From positions 31,038 to 95,037 of IMG/VR virus record IMGVR_UViG_3300044991_001407: a stretch of DNA of 64,000 nucleotides. One strand, 5' to 3'. A program made the translations under genes and the position numbers. Below are positions 1 through 8,811 of this stretch, one piece after another (position 1 is the stretch's first letter; each line of letters opens with the position of its first letter). Under the pieces are notes generated by a model. The model saw only the letters and a program-made list of their open reading frames with translations. It did not search any database and was not told where the DNA came from. Origin of the DNA: a virus.

Positions 1-27
1 TATTTACATCATAGACACTAATTGGCA
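1..27 (-). CDS. 5' end of an unidentified CDS leaving the window
   Basis: An ATG at 27 reads leftward off the edge of the window; only MPISVYDVN is visible. A GAGG ribosome site lies a few bases upstream, and the start follows the stop of the previous gene by five bases, as in the rest of this operon. It is probably the next neck or tail gene, but the residues seen do not allow a function. Confidence 0.5.
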
Positions 28-31
28 TAAA

Positions 32-568
32 TTACCTCAGGATATCCTTTGTAGGAGCTTTAATATTACCACCAGATGTAAAGCCCTGACCTGAAAAGGA
101 TCTTTTAATTTCAGCTTTGATAACCTTTGCAGCCGCTTCCTTTATCTTGTCTCTCTTAGATGCAATTGCTACCTGTCTAACTTCTTTATAAAATCTTGCA
201 TATCCCTGAGCAACAGAAGCTTGTCTAGTCTTCATGAGACCATCGCCAGCAGAGATCGTTCCCCCGCCCTTCCTGCCAGTCAACAAAATTGCTGATGCAA
301 TCTGGATGTTTCTACCATTCTTTCCAGTTTGTGATTTTGGATATGGTTTAATTTTTAATTTAATACCACCAGCACCAAATGGTATTAGTTCATATTGAAG
401 GTACTTAGCAGCCTTTGCGATTGGAGAAACAGCATCTTTTAACTTCATTTTAGCCATCATCATAGCTTCTGCTTGAGCGTACTGAATTCTGTTTGGCAAT
501 GTATCATAATAAATCTGTGCAGCAATCAATTGCGTCATTGAACGACTATCCACCTGAACATTAAGCAT
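32..568 (-). CDS. Virion neck/tail-completion protein candidate (HK97 gp10-like position)
   Basis: The product has 178 residues and is Lys/Arg-rich, especially in the last third (a KRDKIKEAAAKVIKAEIKR stretch). It starts 8 bases inside the preceding connector gene. In tailed phages the gene after the adaptor and stopper genes usually encodes a gp10-like tail-completion protein, and size, charge and position agree. I see no diagnostic motif, so the role is inferred from gene order. A tail terminator or minor head protein is the alternative. Confidence 0.45.
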   Translation of the reverse strand: MLNVQVDSRSMTQLIAAQIYYDTLPNRIQYAQAEAMMMAKMKLKDAVSPIAKAAKYLQYELIPFGAGGIKLKIKPYPKSQTGKNGRNIQIASAILLTGRKGGGTISAGDGLMKTRQASVAQGYARFYKEVRQVAIASKRDKIKEAAAKVIKAEIKRSFSGQGFTSGGNIKAPTKDILR

Positions 569-935
569 TTTCTACCACCTTACGACATGTAAGAAGTATT
601 TGACGCACCTTCCCGTTAAGACCAGTTTGTTTATGTATATTTACAATCTCAACTGGTCCAGCCTCAATGATATTCCCAAATCTATCTATAACATTTTGAA
701 TTCTGTTATTGTAAATAGCATAAGCCTGATCTTTATGAGAAATATAAAATTCAATTTCATCAATGTTATCTATGTACGGATAAGTCCTTCTCTCTGACGA
801 CATTGATTGAAAGAAAGCCTTTATTGTTCCAGCCTTAGTGTATGTCATTGTTTTCTGACCAGCATCATTCACAGAAGTGGTGCGTGTATAAACATCAATG
901 CTATGCGGAAGTGGTAGAAATGTTCCTTGTGACAT
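561..935 (-). CDS. Head-tail stopper/joining protein candidate
   Basis: This 124-residue, mostly beta protein opens with a segment running through PHSIDVYTRTTSVNDAG, followed by short strands and a basic C-terminus (QILLTCRKVVENA). Small proteins of this type, starting with a strand that describes a 'DVYTRT' edge and lying between the adaptor and gp10-like genes, are typical SPP1 gp16/HK97-type stoppers that close the portal channel after packaging. The call rests on length, fold impression and gene order; no catalytic residues are expected. Confidence 0.5.
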   Translation of the reverse strand: MSQGTFLPLPHSIDVYTRTTSVNDAGQKTMTYTKAGTIKAFFQSMSSERRTYPYIDNIDEIEFYISHKDQAYAIYNNRIQNVIDRFGNIIEAGPVEIVNIHKQTGLNGKVRQILLTCRKVVENA

Positions 936-937
936 GA

Positions 938-1870
938 TTATACAATATAGTCCATAACGAAAAGTGTATAATCCATCAACAGGACATCTGCATCAATATT
1001 GCCAGTTGACTCGTAGAACGAAGAATCTCTTCTCATTTCGTACTCAATAGTATCCATATCCACTCTTGCTATACCATGCCTTCTAAACTCAGAATCATCA
1101 TTCATCATGTCAACCAACAAAAGATCTGCTGCTTGCTCAATATTGTTCGGAACAAACTGCCATCCAAAATCACCCTCAATCCGATACACACTTTGAGGAT
1201 TAAACTTATTAACAATTAAAAGAACATTTACGCTATCAAGAACTGATTTCCTGAACTGAACATAATATGAGCTACCAAAACTATGAGGTTCTTTTATTTT
1301 TTCTATATGATTCATTGTTGCATCTGAGTAATCATGAAGAACTATCTCATCATTGGTTCCTGGATCGGCTGTGACCTTTCTCAGAGTAGTTATTGGATTT
1401 GGAAGATGGATTGATTTCTTTCCAGAACCCATAACCTCAAGTTGTTTATTTGGATAGTACTCAAAAGACTGTCCACAGAAAGTGTTGATAATATTTCGCA
1501 CCTTCTTTTCCATCTTCTCAAACTTGTCATACCAATCAGTTTCAAGCTCTGGGTGATCTTCAAAGAAGGTGTCAATGTCAATGTACGGCGTATAGACATT
1601 AAAGTATTGTGACTGTGTATATGATGTTGAACTTATCGTATATGTAAAATCAGCACGATATCTTCCCGCAGCATTTAGTATATAGATACCAGAAGCCGCT
1701 TGACCGTAAGTGATAGTGTAAACACCAGCACTTGATCTTGTTGCGTTTGTTGGACCAGAAACAAGTGAGCCAAACTCATGATACAAACTAACTGACACCA
1801 CATTAGATGTAGGGTCGCTTGGAAGCGTTAGAGTTAGCGTTTTACTTGTTTCAATCTTTACATCATCCAT
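938..1870 (-). CDS. Head-tail adaptor with N-terminal Ig-like domain
   Basis: This 310-residue protein has two parts. Residues about 1-95 are beta-rich and Thr/Ser-rich (VSVSLYHEFG, YRADFTYTIS) and resemble an immunoglobulin-like virion decoration. Residues about 100-310 begin with FFEDHPELETDWYDKFEKME and contain YRIEGDFGWQFVPNNIEQAA, a pattern seen in gp6/gp15-type connector proteins that bind under the portal ring. The fusion makes it about twice the length of a plain adaptor. The following gene starts just after its stop, in the usual connector order. Confidence 0.55.
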   Translation of the reverse strand: MDDVKIETSKTLTLTLPSDPTSNVVSVSLYHEFGSLVSGPTNATRSSAGVYTITYGQAASGIYILNAAGRYRADFTYTISSTSYTQSQYFNVYTPYIDIDTFFEDHPELETDWYDKFEKMEKKVRNIINTFCGQSFEYYPNKQLEVMGSGKKSIHLPNPITTLRKVTADPGTNDEIVLHDYSDATMNHIEKIKEPHSFGSSYYVQFRKSVLDSVNVLLIVNKFNPQSVYRIEGDFGWQFVPNNIEQAADLLLVDMMNDDSEFRRHGIARVDMDTIEYEMRRDSSFYESTGNIDADVLLMDYTLFVMDYIV

Positions 1871-1903
1871 AGTTCAATTATAACAGAATAAGGGTTTTAT
1901 ACC

Positions 1904-2110
1904 CTAGAATGTTGACATTGCTACATCAACAGCTAAATCAGAAATATCAACTTTAAACAGACCTTTTATGTCAAAAGAAATAATTGCATTACTTGAGTCT
2001 TTGAAAAATAAAATACCGTCAGCATAATTAATAGCTAATTCACCATATTCTAAAGATGTTGGGGCAGCATTGGCTGTACCAGAATTTTTAATTTTTATTA
2101 CATTAGCCAT
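1904..2110 (-). CDS. Short tail-fibre-like protein (isolated fibre N-terminal module)
   Basis: The 68 residues begin MANVIKIKNSGTANAAPTSL and continue through GELAINYADGILFFKD, matching the opening of the next gene upstream (MANTLRIKRRATGNAGAPAS, AELAFNEVDNILYYGK). This opening module is common on phage fibre and virion-attachment proteins. Here it stands alone, with only about 30 more residues. It may be a capping or adaptor piece, or the stump of a fibre that has lost its shaft. Confidence 0.6.
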   Translation of the reverse strand: MANVIKIKNSGTANAAPTSLEYGELAINYADGILFFKDSSNAIISFDIKGLFKVDISDLAVDVAMSTF

Positions 2111-2123
2111 TAGCCCCTCTTAA

Positions 2124-3314
2124 TTAGAATGTACCACCATCAATTGTAGCAGTGTTAGCGGCAAGTGCTGCGAGCTGAGCGCTGTAGGCTTGAACATTTG
2201 AACCAATTGCAAGACCTAATGCAGTTCTTGCATCAGAAGCATTTGCAGAGCCAGTACCACCGTAAGCAATTGCTACAGCAGTTCCTTGCCATACACCAGT
2301 CCCGATAGTTCCTACGGTTGTAAGACTTGAGGTAACAACACTTGAAGCCAAAGTTGTATTTGAAAGTACTGCTGAGCCCCCGATGTAGAATGACTTACCA
2401 GTAAGAATATTGAAGTGCTCAGAAGATGTCCAAGCATCGGTAGCATCTACCCAGTTCAATGTCTTATCTGTTGCACCAAGAATTGTGATACCAGCGCCAT
2501 CGGCAGTTGTATCTGTTGGTGTTGCAACATTGGCAAGAACAATATTCTTATCCTCAACAACGAGTGTTGCTGTGTTAAGAGTTGTTGTATTACCATTAAC
2601 AATCAAATCTCCAGAAACTGTGAGGTTATTACTGATCGTAACATTAGCTGGAAGGCTAAGTGTTACTGCACCAACACCAGAGTTTGATACTGCAATTTCA
2701 TTAGCGGTTCCTGTCAAACCCGTTACAAGGTTTGTTGCTCTATCACTAACTTGTGAAGCAGTGATTGAAATTGATGTAGATGCAGCATTGGTCAAACGAC
2801 CCTGAGCATCAACTGTGAATGAGCCAACAGCAGATGCGTTACCATATGTAGCAGCTGTAACGGCGGTATTGTCAAGGTTAATGGTAATTGTATCGGTTGC
2901 CCCAGCAGTTGCTGTAAGACCTGTACCACCTGAAATTGTCAGGGTGTCACCAGATGTAATTGTCTGACTCGTACCACCATCGCCAGCAAGGGTGAATGTT
3001 GTTGTAGCATTAGATACGGCACTATCAACATAAAGCTTAGTAGCTGCGTGACCGTTTGCAGTTGGAGTTGCGACAATCGTTGCACCGCTAAATGTTTTGT
3101 TACCAGTGATTGTTTGCTCACTAGACAGGGTGATAAAAGCACCAAGACCAGCGATTGCTTCAACAGTGGTTGCAGATCCACCTGCACCACCAGTTCCTTT
3201 ACCGTAGTAAAGAATATTATCTACTTCGTTAAATGCTAATTCTGCATTTTCCAAACTTGCAGGTGCGCCAGCATTGCCAGTCGCCCTTCTTTTGATTCTC
3301 AGCGTATTCGCCAT
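2124..3314 (-). CDS. Tail fibre / structural shaft protein
   Basis: The 396-residue protein has the N-terminal module described for its neighbour, a KLYVDSAVSNATTTF segment typical of phage repeat fibres, and a long Thr/Ser/Ala-rich beta region. A central block (SLPANVTISNNLTVSGDL, then NTTTLNTATLVVEDKNI) reappears almost unchanged in the 447-residue fibre at 18506-19849, so the two share a duplicated module. No enzymatic domain is visible. It abuts the next gene with a one-base overlap and is probably a trimeric fibre or baseplate spike part. Confidence 0.7.
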   Translation of the reverse strand: MANTLRIKRRATGNAGAPASLENAELAFNEVDNILYYGKGTGGAGGSATTVEAIAGLGAFITLSSEQTITGNKTFSGATIVATPTANGHAATKLYVDSAVSNATTTFTLAGDGGTSQTITSGDTLTISGGTGLTATAGATDTITINLDNTAVTAATYGNASAVGSFTVDAQGRLTNAASTSISITASQVSDRATNLVTGLTGTANEIAVSNSGVGAVTLSLPANVTISNNLTVSGDLIVNGNTTTLNTATLVVEDKNIVLANVATPTDTTADGAGITILGATDKTLNWVDATDAWTSSEHFNILTGKSFYIGGSAVLSNTTLASSVVTSSLTTVGTIGTGVWQGTAVAIAYGGTGSANASDARTALGLAIGSNVQAYSAQLAALAANTATIDGGTF

Positions 3315-3613
3315 TAGTAATTCCCTCCATCCATTAATAGATTTGCTGCACTATGAACATGATCTGCCCTAGCCGCTAAATTGCTTACTCCAACACTTGC
3401 AGCTCTAGTGACATCGGCTGGATCTGATGTAGCAAAAGAAAGTGATGCTAAATTAATTGTTCCAGAAGATTGAGTTAGGACTGTTGTATCATTCGTTTGT
3501 ACGGTTACTGCTGTAATCTCAGAAGCAACCGTAATATTTGAGACATCTGTAGATACAGACAGGGATGTTATGTCACCGCTAGATACCTGAACGGTTGTGA
3601 TGTCCCCAGCCAT
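3314..3613 (-). CDS. Small fibre-associated protein with 'RADHVH' C-terminus
   Basis: The 99 residues consist of repeated short Val/Thr strands (ITTVQVSSGDITSLSVST, ITVASEITAVTVQTN). They end in ARADHVHSAANLLMDGGNY, a terminal signature often seen in phage tail-fibre and head-fibre proteins. The start overlaps the neighbouring stop by one base, suggesting coupled synthesis with the adjacent structural genes. The exact role is unknown. Confidence 0.55.
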   Translation of the reverse strand: MAGDITTVQVSSGDITSLSVSTDVSNITVASEITAVTVQTNDTTVLTQSSGTINLASLSFATSDPADVTRAASVGVSNLAARADHVHSAANLLMDGGNY

Positions 3614-3945
3614 TACCTACTTACCTCACCAGTTACTGTTACTGTTCCAGTAATCAGCGTGGTGACAACAGCGCCATTAGTTTCTTGAAAATCATAAACA
3701 TATGTCCCTGCAGCAATATTTGCTGTAGCCGCAGCAGTCAAAGACATAACAACAATGCCATTAGCACCGTTTGTAATTTCAGATGTAAATGTCGCTGCAG
3801 CCGTGTCAGAGTTTCTTTTCTTTCTAATCTGACCAGAGTAAGTTCTAGATGTAATAGTTACATTAGCATTAGCACTATTTCTAATGCGTAGCTCATGAGC
3901 ATAAGTATCGCCTTGATAAATAGTAATATTTCTAGTTGCAGCCAT
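3613..3945 (-). CDS. Beta-sandwich virion protein (BppU-N-like)
   Basis: The 110-residue protein starts AATRNITIYQGDTYAHELRI, and the second half shows alternating Thr/Val strands (IVVMSLTAAATANI, YVYDFQETNG, TLITGTVTVTGEVSR). An 'IYQGDTYxHELRI' opening is typical of small Ig-like baseplate or fibre-anchoring domains in phages. It lies between the endolysin and the fibre genes and probably attaches a fibre to the virion. The family name is inferred from pattern only. Confidence 0.5.
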   Translation of the reverse strand: MAATRNITIYQGDTYAHELRIRNSANANVTITSRTYSGQIRKKRNSDTAAATFTSEITNGANGIVVMSLTAAATANIAAGTYVYDFQETNGAVVTTLITGTVTVTGEVSR

Positions 3946-3977
3946 AATATCTCCTATAAGATATTATCAAAGATTGG

Positions 3978-4820
3978 TTATGCCAGCAACGCAGCCCAAG
4001 TGTTTTGATCAACATCTCCAGTAACAGCAAGACCTTTTGCTTTCTGGAAATCTTTAATTAGTCCTTGAGTTTTTGGTCCAAAATCACCATCTGGCTTACA
4101 AGCAAAACCATGCTTTGCTAGAAGTGTTTGAGCTTCTTTAACAGCAACACCTTTGTTATCTTTTGTAAGATTTGGTTTGGCAGCAGCAGCGACAATGTTT
4201 GGCTTAGGCGTTGCTGCCTTTGCTTCAGCAGCAGCCTTTTGCTCAGCTACTGTCCCAAATGGACCGCCTTCTTTTGGATTACGAGCAACATAATCTTTTA
4301 CTGCTTGAGGAACTGCATCACCACATACATAACGGATATGCCAAGGCTCTGAAGGAACTACTTCCCAACTCCACCCGAACTTTTCAACATTAGCAATCAA
4401 CCAATTAATTCTTTTCTTATCACTTGCATTGGCAATATCAACTGCCAAGCCGAGGTTATGCTGTGACTTACCAGGTGTGGCAAGCATAGCCATACCTTTC
4501 TTCAAGTACCAAGTCTTACCTTCAAAAGTTTTTGTTGATCCAGTTCCTGTATTCTCAAGAGTGTAGCGAGTAAGAAATCCTGCCTTTTGGCTCTCATAAC
4601 TGCGATATAGATCGCCGCTGCTCGTGGGCTTAAGCTCAACACCATCAGCTTTTGCAGCCTCAACCATTGCAAGCCATGCATCAGCCGCAAGGTAAAACAA
4701 TTTTCCACCGCCTGGAATATCCCTAAGCAAGCTTGCATGCAACTTACCTGGCTCAACACCTTTAAGCGCAACAGGCATCTTTACTTCAACAATATAATCC
4801 CATTCTGTTCTCTTAGCCAT
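3978..4820 (-). CDS. Endolysin: M15 D-Ala-D-Ala carboxypeptidase-like domain plus peptidoglycan-binding domain
   Basis: This 280-residue enzyme should cut stem peptides of peptidoglycan at lysis. The M15/VanY zinc site is visible: SQHNLGLAVDIA (SxHxxGxAxD) near residue 145 and EPWHIRYV near 185 provide the zinc and catalytic residues. After an Ala/Lys-rich linker, residues about 215-280 form a PG_binding_1 repeat (KEAQTLLAKHGFACKPDGDF, then TWAALLA at the end). There is no signal peptide, so export depends on the adjacent holin candidates at 4820-5278. The start overlaps the holin-like stop by one base. Confidence 0.9.
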   Translation of the reverse strand: MAKRTEWDYIVEVKMPVALKGVEPGKLHASLLRDIPGGGKLFYLAADAWLAMVEAAKADGVELKPTSSGDLYRSYESQKAGFLTRYTLENTGTGSTKTFEGKTWYLKKGMAMLATPGKSQHNLGLAVDIANASDKKRINWLIANVEKFGWSWEVVPSEPWHIRYVCGDAVPQAVKDYVARNPKEGGPFGTVAEQKAAAEAKAATPKPNIVAAAAKPNLTKDNKGVAVKEAQTLLAKHGFACKPDGDFGPKTQGLIKDFQKAKGLAVTGDVDQNTWAALLA

Positions 4821-5068
4821 TACTTAATCTCCTCTTTTCTCTTTTCAGTTTTTGAAAAGACACGATCAATTTCGTCTAGACTAAGTTTACCATCATCCAG
4901 GAATGCTCTTGACAACCCTTCAATAACAGTTGCTACGCCTGCGATGCCCGCCATGAAAATTGCTTTCCATAGCGGGACACCAGCAATCGTGCCAGCACCG
5001 ACAACACCCAAGCCAGAAGCAGCAAATGTTGCAATAATTCTAAGGAGGATGTTTTGTATCTGTGCCAT
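4820..5068 (-). CDS. Holin candidate 1
   Basis: The 82-residue protein has two hydrophobic segments (about 5-30 and 33-50, with AAAA/GGVVG small-residue content) and a charged C-terminus (KTEKRKEEIK). It directly precedes the endolysin in transcription order and overlaps it by one base. Size, topology and coupling fit a class II holin that permeabilises the membrane to release the endolysin. No sequence family can be named from reading alone. Confidence 0.65.
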   Translation of the reverse strand: MAQIQNILLRIIATFAASGLGVVGAGTIAGVPLWKAIFMAGIAGVATVIEGLSRAFLDDGKLSLDEIDRVFSKTEKRKEEIK

Positions 5069-5080
5069 TTTAAATTAACC

Positions 5081-5278
5081 TTACTTCTTTCTTCCGAAAG
5101 CTGCATCGTTTGGATTCAACCAACGAAGAATTACTGGCGCAATAGCCGCAACTCCTGCAGTAGCAATCGCTTTTGGATCATGATTGCCTGTCATATAGAC
5201 AGCCAAAGCAGCTCCAAAGAACGATCTCGCCCAAGACGAAAGCATTTTTTTATTAGCATCATTCAATAAAGTAGACAA
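5081..5278 (-). CDS. Holin candidate 2 / small lysis-cassette membrane protein
   Basis: The 65 residues include a hydrophobic N-terminal half (ARSFFGAALAVYMTG), a second segment (AIATAGVAAIAPVILRWL) and a basic end (FGRKK). It sits 12 bases upstream of holin candidate 1, with a good GGAGGTGG-type ribosome site. Tandem small membrane proteins beside an endolysin are commonly holin plus antiholin; which is which cannot be decided here. Confidence 0.6.
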   Translation of the reverse strand: MSTLLNDANKKMLSSWARSFFGAALAVYMTGNHDPKAIATAGVAAIAPVILRWLNPNDAAFGRKK

Positions 5279-5329
5279 AAACCACCTCCTTACCCCAACG
5301 GGTCAATACTAATTATATCTCAGAGTTAT

Positions 5330-8300
5330 TTATTCGTCATTCTTTAGAATTTCATGAACATAATGCACAAGAATAGCAATTAAAGTTGATACTCCAGCTA
5401 TTTTTTGGGTTGTGCCAGACAATGTAACATAAACAACAAGGCTTCCAGCAAGAGTAAAGATAATTCCAGCTGTTATGTCCCACATTTTTTTACTAAACCC
5501 AAATAGATTAAATTTCTTCATTTCTTTACCCTCCCTTATATAATACCTGTAAATACTATTTTTTGTAAACTCTTCTCCGTCATCTTCTTCTGGACCAGCT
5601 ATTTCACCTGCCATCTCTCCTGACTCTTCTTCCTTTCTAGAACGACCTTCGGTTCCCCCAGAACTTCCAGAACCACCAGATCCTCCCGAACCACCGCCAG
5701 ATGAACCACCAGTGCTTCCTCCAGTAGATGCAGAGCCAACAGCTATTGCAGCTACTGCGGCTGTTGCAGCCAAGATTGATTTACGGGTTCCAACATCAAT
5801 TGATGAACCTGTCGGGGTGTAGTCATCAAACCCATCTCCATAGATGTCAACTTCCTCTTCAAACGATTCCTTAATTTCAGCAGGAGCGTCAGTAAGTGCT
5901 GTTGCTAATTCTGTTTTCTGCTCTTCGGTAAACTGATCTGGCTCAATTGCAGCGAACACTGCTGCAACTTGCTCAAGAGGAAGTTCTTCAAAGTTTCCAT
6001 TCTCAATAACTGCAATTGCAGAATCTGGATCAATTGTCTCTTCACTGATTGCATCAATCACATTTGCTAATGCGTCAACTGATTCAATATTTTCAATAAC
6101 ACCCAAAACCTCTTCTGCCGAAAGGCTGTCTAGGATTTCTGTCAACTGCTCCACAGATACTTCTTCAAAAACCTGGTCTAGTTGCTCAACAGAAAGTGTG
6201 TCAATTAAATATATGACATCTTCCACAGAAGCGTTCATAATCTCGTCAATGACCTGACCAACCTGCTCTTCTGTTAATATCTCCTCAGTTATAACAACTT
6301 CAAACTCTGGGATAAAAGTATCCACAATTTCAGGTTCTATAATTTCGGTCTCTATAATTTCAAAGTCTGGCAGACTGGTGTCCACTTCAACTTCTTCTAA
6401 AATTGAGTCTATGGGTTCAAACTCAGGTACCGTAATTGCTGGTTCCTCAATTACCGTTTCAATCTCAGGAAGGGGCTCAGAGGGCTCTGGGAGCTCCACT
6501 GTTGTATTTATAGGTGGATACTCAATGACAGGGGGCTCTGGTATATTTATAAAAACTGTAGTCGTTGTGGTCGTAGTAGTAGTTGTGGTAGTTACCACGG
6601 TATTGCCATCTTCAACAAAATTAAGACCAGCGTAAATTACACCATTTTCTTCAAATGTATTATTGCGAGAAGTTGACCAAGAGTTTGCATCAACACCATT
6701 GTTGAGCGATTGTCCATTGTTAAATCTATTTGCAAATTCAATTGCATATGCATTACCCGTAAATGTATTTCCCTCTATCAGTTGATTATCAACACCAGGT
6801 GTCCACGATGTAGGTATCCATGATGCAAGACGAATACCAACGCCATTATCTGTAAATGTAGAACTATAAACCTGTTGACGGTTAAGACCTTGTAGTTGAG
6901 CTGCGGCTGCTGTATTGCCAGAGAATACTGAGTTTTCAATTCTTACAAAGCGCTCAGTTGCAAGACCATATGAGTTGTTTAAGAATTGAGAATTATTAAT
7001 ATAAATTCTATTTTGATAGTCAGTGTCTGTAAGACTCTTTGCTGCTGGGGTGCTTCCATAGTCAGAACGAATGCCAGCGTAGTTGTTTATAAATATACAT
7101 CCATAAAAAGTTGTTACAGTTTGATTTTGCTGATACCATGCGTAGTTCTGAGTGTTAGAGAATTTAACATTTGTAATTGTAAATGTTCCTTGATTTGTCC
7201 ATACAAGTCCACCTGCAGCATTTTTACCATTCTTCAGTGTCATATCATTGATAAGAACATTTCTTTGACCATTATTGTAAATAGCACGATATAGACCGCT
7301 TCCGTCAACAATAGTCTCGTTCATCCCCAAGCCAGTAATTGTCAAACCCGCAGTGATTGCTGGAAGATCCGCAGTGAGTGTTACCGTTCCTGCAATATCA
7401 AAAGTAATTGAATCGTATATCCCACCAGAGTTTGCATTTGCCTGATTAATAGCCCAACGCAATGTCCCCGAAGAACCATCGTCTAAAAGACTTGTGACTT
7501 CTAAAGAATTTGCTGGAGGAAGGGTTGTTGTAGTAGTCGGTGGAGTTGTAGTAGTGGTCGTTGTAGTAGTGGTGGTTGTAGTAGTTTCTTCCACAGTAGT
7601 TGTTGGAGCAACTGTTGGTGCTGTTTCATTATTTGGAGCAACCCCGCCAAATGTTGTGCAGGATCCTGCTTGGGTGCAACTTTGAGTTGTACCTACTTCA
7701 TCATCAACCATCAGGACTGGAGAGAGAGCTGTGTCATCAAGATTGAATGCAGTGAAGCCCATCTTGTAAGTTCCGTCAACAGAAACCTCGTATGTTGAAG
7801 TTTGCCAGCCAGTTGAGCCATATGAGTTAGTTGAGTAATCACCAGTTCCTGGATTTGTAAACCCAAGAAGTGCATATGATTGTACAAAATTGTTTACAGT
7901 TATAACTGGAGTTGATGCAACGGTGACAGGGACAAGTGAGGTGATTGAGCCATCATTAAATGGAACATAATCAGTTGCCATATAATTCCAAGACATCGTG
8001 TAAACTACCCCCGCAGTTAATTCAACTTCACGAGTAATCCATGCCGCATCGGTTGGATTGCCATTGCCAAACCCAGCAGCAGAAGCCTGCCCTGCGAGCA
8101 TGCTTCTAATATCAGATGTTTGAGTTGTGGTAAGACCAAGAGCGGCGGTTGCTTGATTAAATGTTTGTTCATTTCTTGGCTGCAGAGCAACAGCATATGT
8201 TCCACCCTTTGGAGAGAATGTCCAGTTGCCTGCTGCAACCGCAGGAGCGTAATATGGGTTTGGTGCACCATTAACTGTTGGGCTTCCCATTGCTCCATTT

Positions 8301-8551
8301 GCACCATGACTAAACAACCTAGAACCGTTGAATATGGTTACTCCAGTTCCACCTCCGTTAATTGATGCCCCAAGGGTTCCTGTTTGTGATCCTCTTGACC
8401 AACCAGTAAAGGTATTATCTTCAAACCCCGCATTCGGAATAGAAACAGAAGTTGCATCTGCGTATGACGATGGAATAAAAATTGATACGAGAGATATAAC
8501 CAGTGCAGGGACTATTACCCAGGAGCCTTTGCTGAAAGATATCTTTCTCAT
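5330..8551 (-). CDS. Large secreted/surface beta-helix protein with Thr-rich linkers and C-terminal membrane segments
   Basis: This is a 1073-residue protein. Residues 1-33 form a signal peptide (basic start, WVIVPALVISLVSIFI, cleavage after SYA). About 35-290 is a beta-rich domain, followed by a poly-Thr linker (14 Thr in a row, then PPTTTTT). About 345-650 is a right-handed parallel beta-helix (repeated N-x-F/I-x-x-N turns such as FSGNTAAAAQL, IEGNTFTGNAY). A second Thr tract follows, then a very acidic Glu/Val/Ile repeat region with 'VEQLxxxLxxLSxEE' units, a hydrophobic segment, a Ser/Gly spacer, and two more hydrophobic helices near the end. The start is the ATG at 8551, overlapping the upstream stop (TGATG); a GTG one codon earlier is possible. 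It looks like an actinobacterial cell-surface protein carried beside the lysis genes. Confidence 0.75.
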   Translation of the reverse strand: MRKISFSKGSWVIVPALVISLVSIFIPSSYADATSVSIPNAGFEDNTFTGWSRGSQTGTLGASINGGGTGVTIFNGSRLFSHGANGAMGSPTVNGAPNPYYAPAVAAGNWTFSPKGGTYAVALQPRNEQTFNQATAALGLTTTQTSDIRSMLAGQASAAGFGNGNPTDAAWITREVELTAGVVYTMSWNYMATDYVPFNDGSITSLVPVTVASTPVITVNNFVQSYALLGFTNPGTGDYSTNSYGSTGWQTSTYEVSVDGTYKMGFTAFNLDDTALSPVLMVDDEVGTTQSCTQAGSCTTFGGVAPNNETAPTVAPTTTVEETTTTTTTTTTTTTTPPTTTTTLPPANSLEVTSLLDDGSSGTLRWAINQANANSGGIYDSITFDIAGTVTLTADLPAITAGLTITGLGMNETIVDGSGLYRAIYNNGQRNVLINDMTLKNGKNAAGGLVWTNQGTFTITNVKFSNTQNYAWYQQNQTVTTFYGCIFINNYAGIRSDYGSTPAAKSLTDTDYQNRIYINNSQFLNNSYGLATERFVRIENSVFSGNTAAAAQLQGLNRQQVYSSTFTDNGVGIRLASWIPTSWTPGVDNQLIEGNTFTGNAYAIEFANRFNNGQSLNNGVDANSWSTSRNNTFEENGVIYAGLNFVEDGNTVVTTTTTTTTTTTTVFINIPEPPVIEYPPINTTVELPEPSEPLPEIETVIEEPAITVPEFEPIDSILEEVEVDTSLPDFEIIETEIIEPEIVDTFIPEFEVVITEEILTEEQVGQVIDEIMNASVEDVIYLIDTLSVEQLDQVFEEVSVEQLTEILDSLSAEEVLGVIENIESVDALANVIDAISEETIDPDSAIAVIENGNFEELPLEQVAAVFAAIEPDQFTEEQKTELATALTDAPAEIKESFEEEVDIYGDGFDDYTPTGSSIDVGTRKSILAATAAVAAIAVGSASTGGSTGGSSGGGSGGSGGSGSSGGTEGRSRKEEESGEMAGEIAGPEEDDGEEFTKNSIYRYYIREGKEMKKFNLFGFSKKMWDITAGIIFTLAGSLVVYVTLSGTTQKIAGVSTLIAILVHYVHEILKNDE

Positions 8552-8811
8552 CACTCCTCTGATGAACTGTCTTTATTCCTTCCCGTAGAGATCATTAGAC
8601 CAGCTAATGTTCCTGTAATAAATGTTGCGACAGAGGAAAGAACGCCGAAGAACATTTTGTCGTTTTCGGCTTGAGCGCCAATTGGCTGTGTTACGAATAC
8701 AAGAGCGTAGAGGATAAAAACAGTAGTGACAAGTAGAACTGTTCCGAGCATACAGCCAATAACGAATTTCAAACGAGCGTCTAGTTCTTCTGGAGTTAGT
8801 CTTTTTTTCAT
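8551..8811 (-). CDS. Two-TM membrane protein of the lysis region
   Basis: The 86-residue protein starts MKKRLTPEELDARLKF and has hydrophobic helices at about 15-40 (VIGCMLGTVLLVTTVFILYA) and 55-75 (FFGVLSSVATFITGTLAGLM), with an acidic tail. The ATG at 8811 overlaps the lipoprotein stop (ATGA) and is preferred over longer reading-frame starts that would run across the lipoprotein gene. Location and topology make it another holin or spanin-like candidate. Confidence 0.65.
   Translation of the reverse strand: MKKRLTPEELDARLKFVIGCMLGTVLLVTTVFILYALVFVTQPIGAQAENDKMFFGVLSSVATFITGTLAGLMISTGRNKDSSSEE

Noticed and set aside
6560-7600. Poly-Thr/poly-Val tracts as possible sequencing or assembly error
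   Set aside because: Synonymous ACN codons vary within the tracts and the frame is kept through both, which fits genuine Thr linkers.
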